The notes beneath the pieces were generated by a model that had not been told where the DNA came from, made no database searches, and saw only the letters and a program-made list of their open reading frames with translations. Made by a program: the position numbers and the translations under genes. Source: DAHUYF01 sp963789275 (GTDB lineage Bacteria; Pseudomonadota; Alphaproteobacteria; ATCC43930; CGMCC-115725). Taken from it: 64,000 bases of DNA. Position 1 is the first letter of the stretch. Each line of letters begins with the position of its first letter. The DNA is taken from positions 124,001 through 188,000 of the forward strand of contig CAWBKF010000011.1 of assembly GCA_963789275.1 (NCBI GenBank), read 5' to 3'. Positions 63,935 through 64,000 of this stretch are shown here, one piece after another.

Positions 63935-64000
63935 TCAGCGGTTGGGGCTGCCGTCGGGGTTCATGCTGCCCGGCGCAGTGCTGGGCGCGCCAGCGCCCAT
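63935..64000 (-). CDS. C-terminal fragment of a minus-strand gene (cut by window end)
   Basis: An open frame of 21 residues ending in TGA at 63935-63937, rich in Gly, Ala, Pro and Ser ('GAGAPSTAPGSMNPDGSPNR'), which looks like a flexible tail of an exported protein. Too short to identify. It is convergent with the GST gene. Confidence 0.3.
   Translation of the reverse strand: MGAGAPSTAPGSMNPDGSPNR

Overview
The window is GC-rich DNA with tightly packed, often overlapping genes. A GCATCC-N16-CGTA type ECF promoter pair, a PAS_5-like protein, Tat-exported proteins, alphaproteobacterial-style ABC operons and a beta-barrel protein of the kind found in alphaproteobacterial exopolysaccharide loci all suggest an alphaproteobacterium. 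The order Rhodospirillales is my best guess, from gene content and memory only. I saw no rRNA, tRNA or CRISPR array.

Left flank (1-10.0 kb): the 3' part of an N-acyl-D-amino-acid deacylase-type amidohydrolase; a PAS_5-like protein; an ECF sigma/anti-sigma pair followed by a ferritin-like lipoprotein and a cupredoxin, with two matching ECF-type promoters that suggest autoregulation; an acetamidase/formamidase; a 268-bp element built from nested inverted repeats; a type-I (branched-chain/amide) ABC binding protein; a lactate permease; and an NHL-type pseudogene with an in-frame stop.

Central region (10.3-52.7 kb): a large exopolysaccharide locus. It carries a Wza/ExoF-type export lipoprotein, a Wzz/BY-kinase chain-length regulator, a Wzy-type polymerase, a Wzx-type flippase (frameshifted), a beta-barrel outer-membrane protein, six glycosyltransferases (four GT4-like, two GT2-like), UDP-glucuronate decarboxylase, a GDP-mannose-3,5-epimerase-like protein (frameshifted), an OafA-type acyltransferase, an MBOAT/AlgJ-like acetylation pair, a PAP2 phosphatase, two GMC oxidoreductases (one with two compensating frameshifts) with a small Tat-exported partner, two related right-handed beta-helix proteins on either side of a PQQ-type quinoprotein, and a protein made of two copies of an unrecognised Cys-containing domain. 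A priming glycosyltransferase is not visible. The locus is interrupted by an intact IS4-family element with a 9-bp target duplication and by IS66 and IS3 remnants. Related small helical proteins lie near its two ends (11.4 and 51 kb).

Right flank (53.3-64 kb): a degenerate stretch, a frameshifted small membrane protein, an SDR oxidoreductase, an ADP-forming acyl-CoA synthetase, and a complete dipeptide-type ABC importer (binding protein, two permeases, two ATPases) followed at once by a glutathionyl-hydroquinone-reductase-type GST. The last bases hold the C-terminus of a gene on the minus strand.

The most notable unexplained items are the nested-palindrome element at 5949-6216, the beta-helix/quinoprotein/beta-helix block, the duplicated Cys-domain protein, the paired small proteins, and key-residue changes in the BY-kinase Walker B motif, the AlgJ-like nucleophile and the GMC active site. 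Five genes carry frameshifts; this is either decay of the locus or sequencing error, and raw reads would decide.
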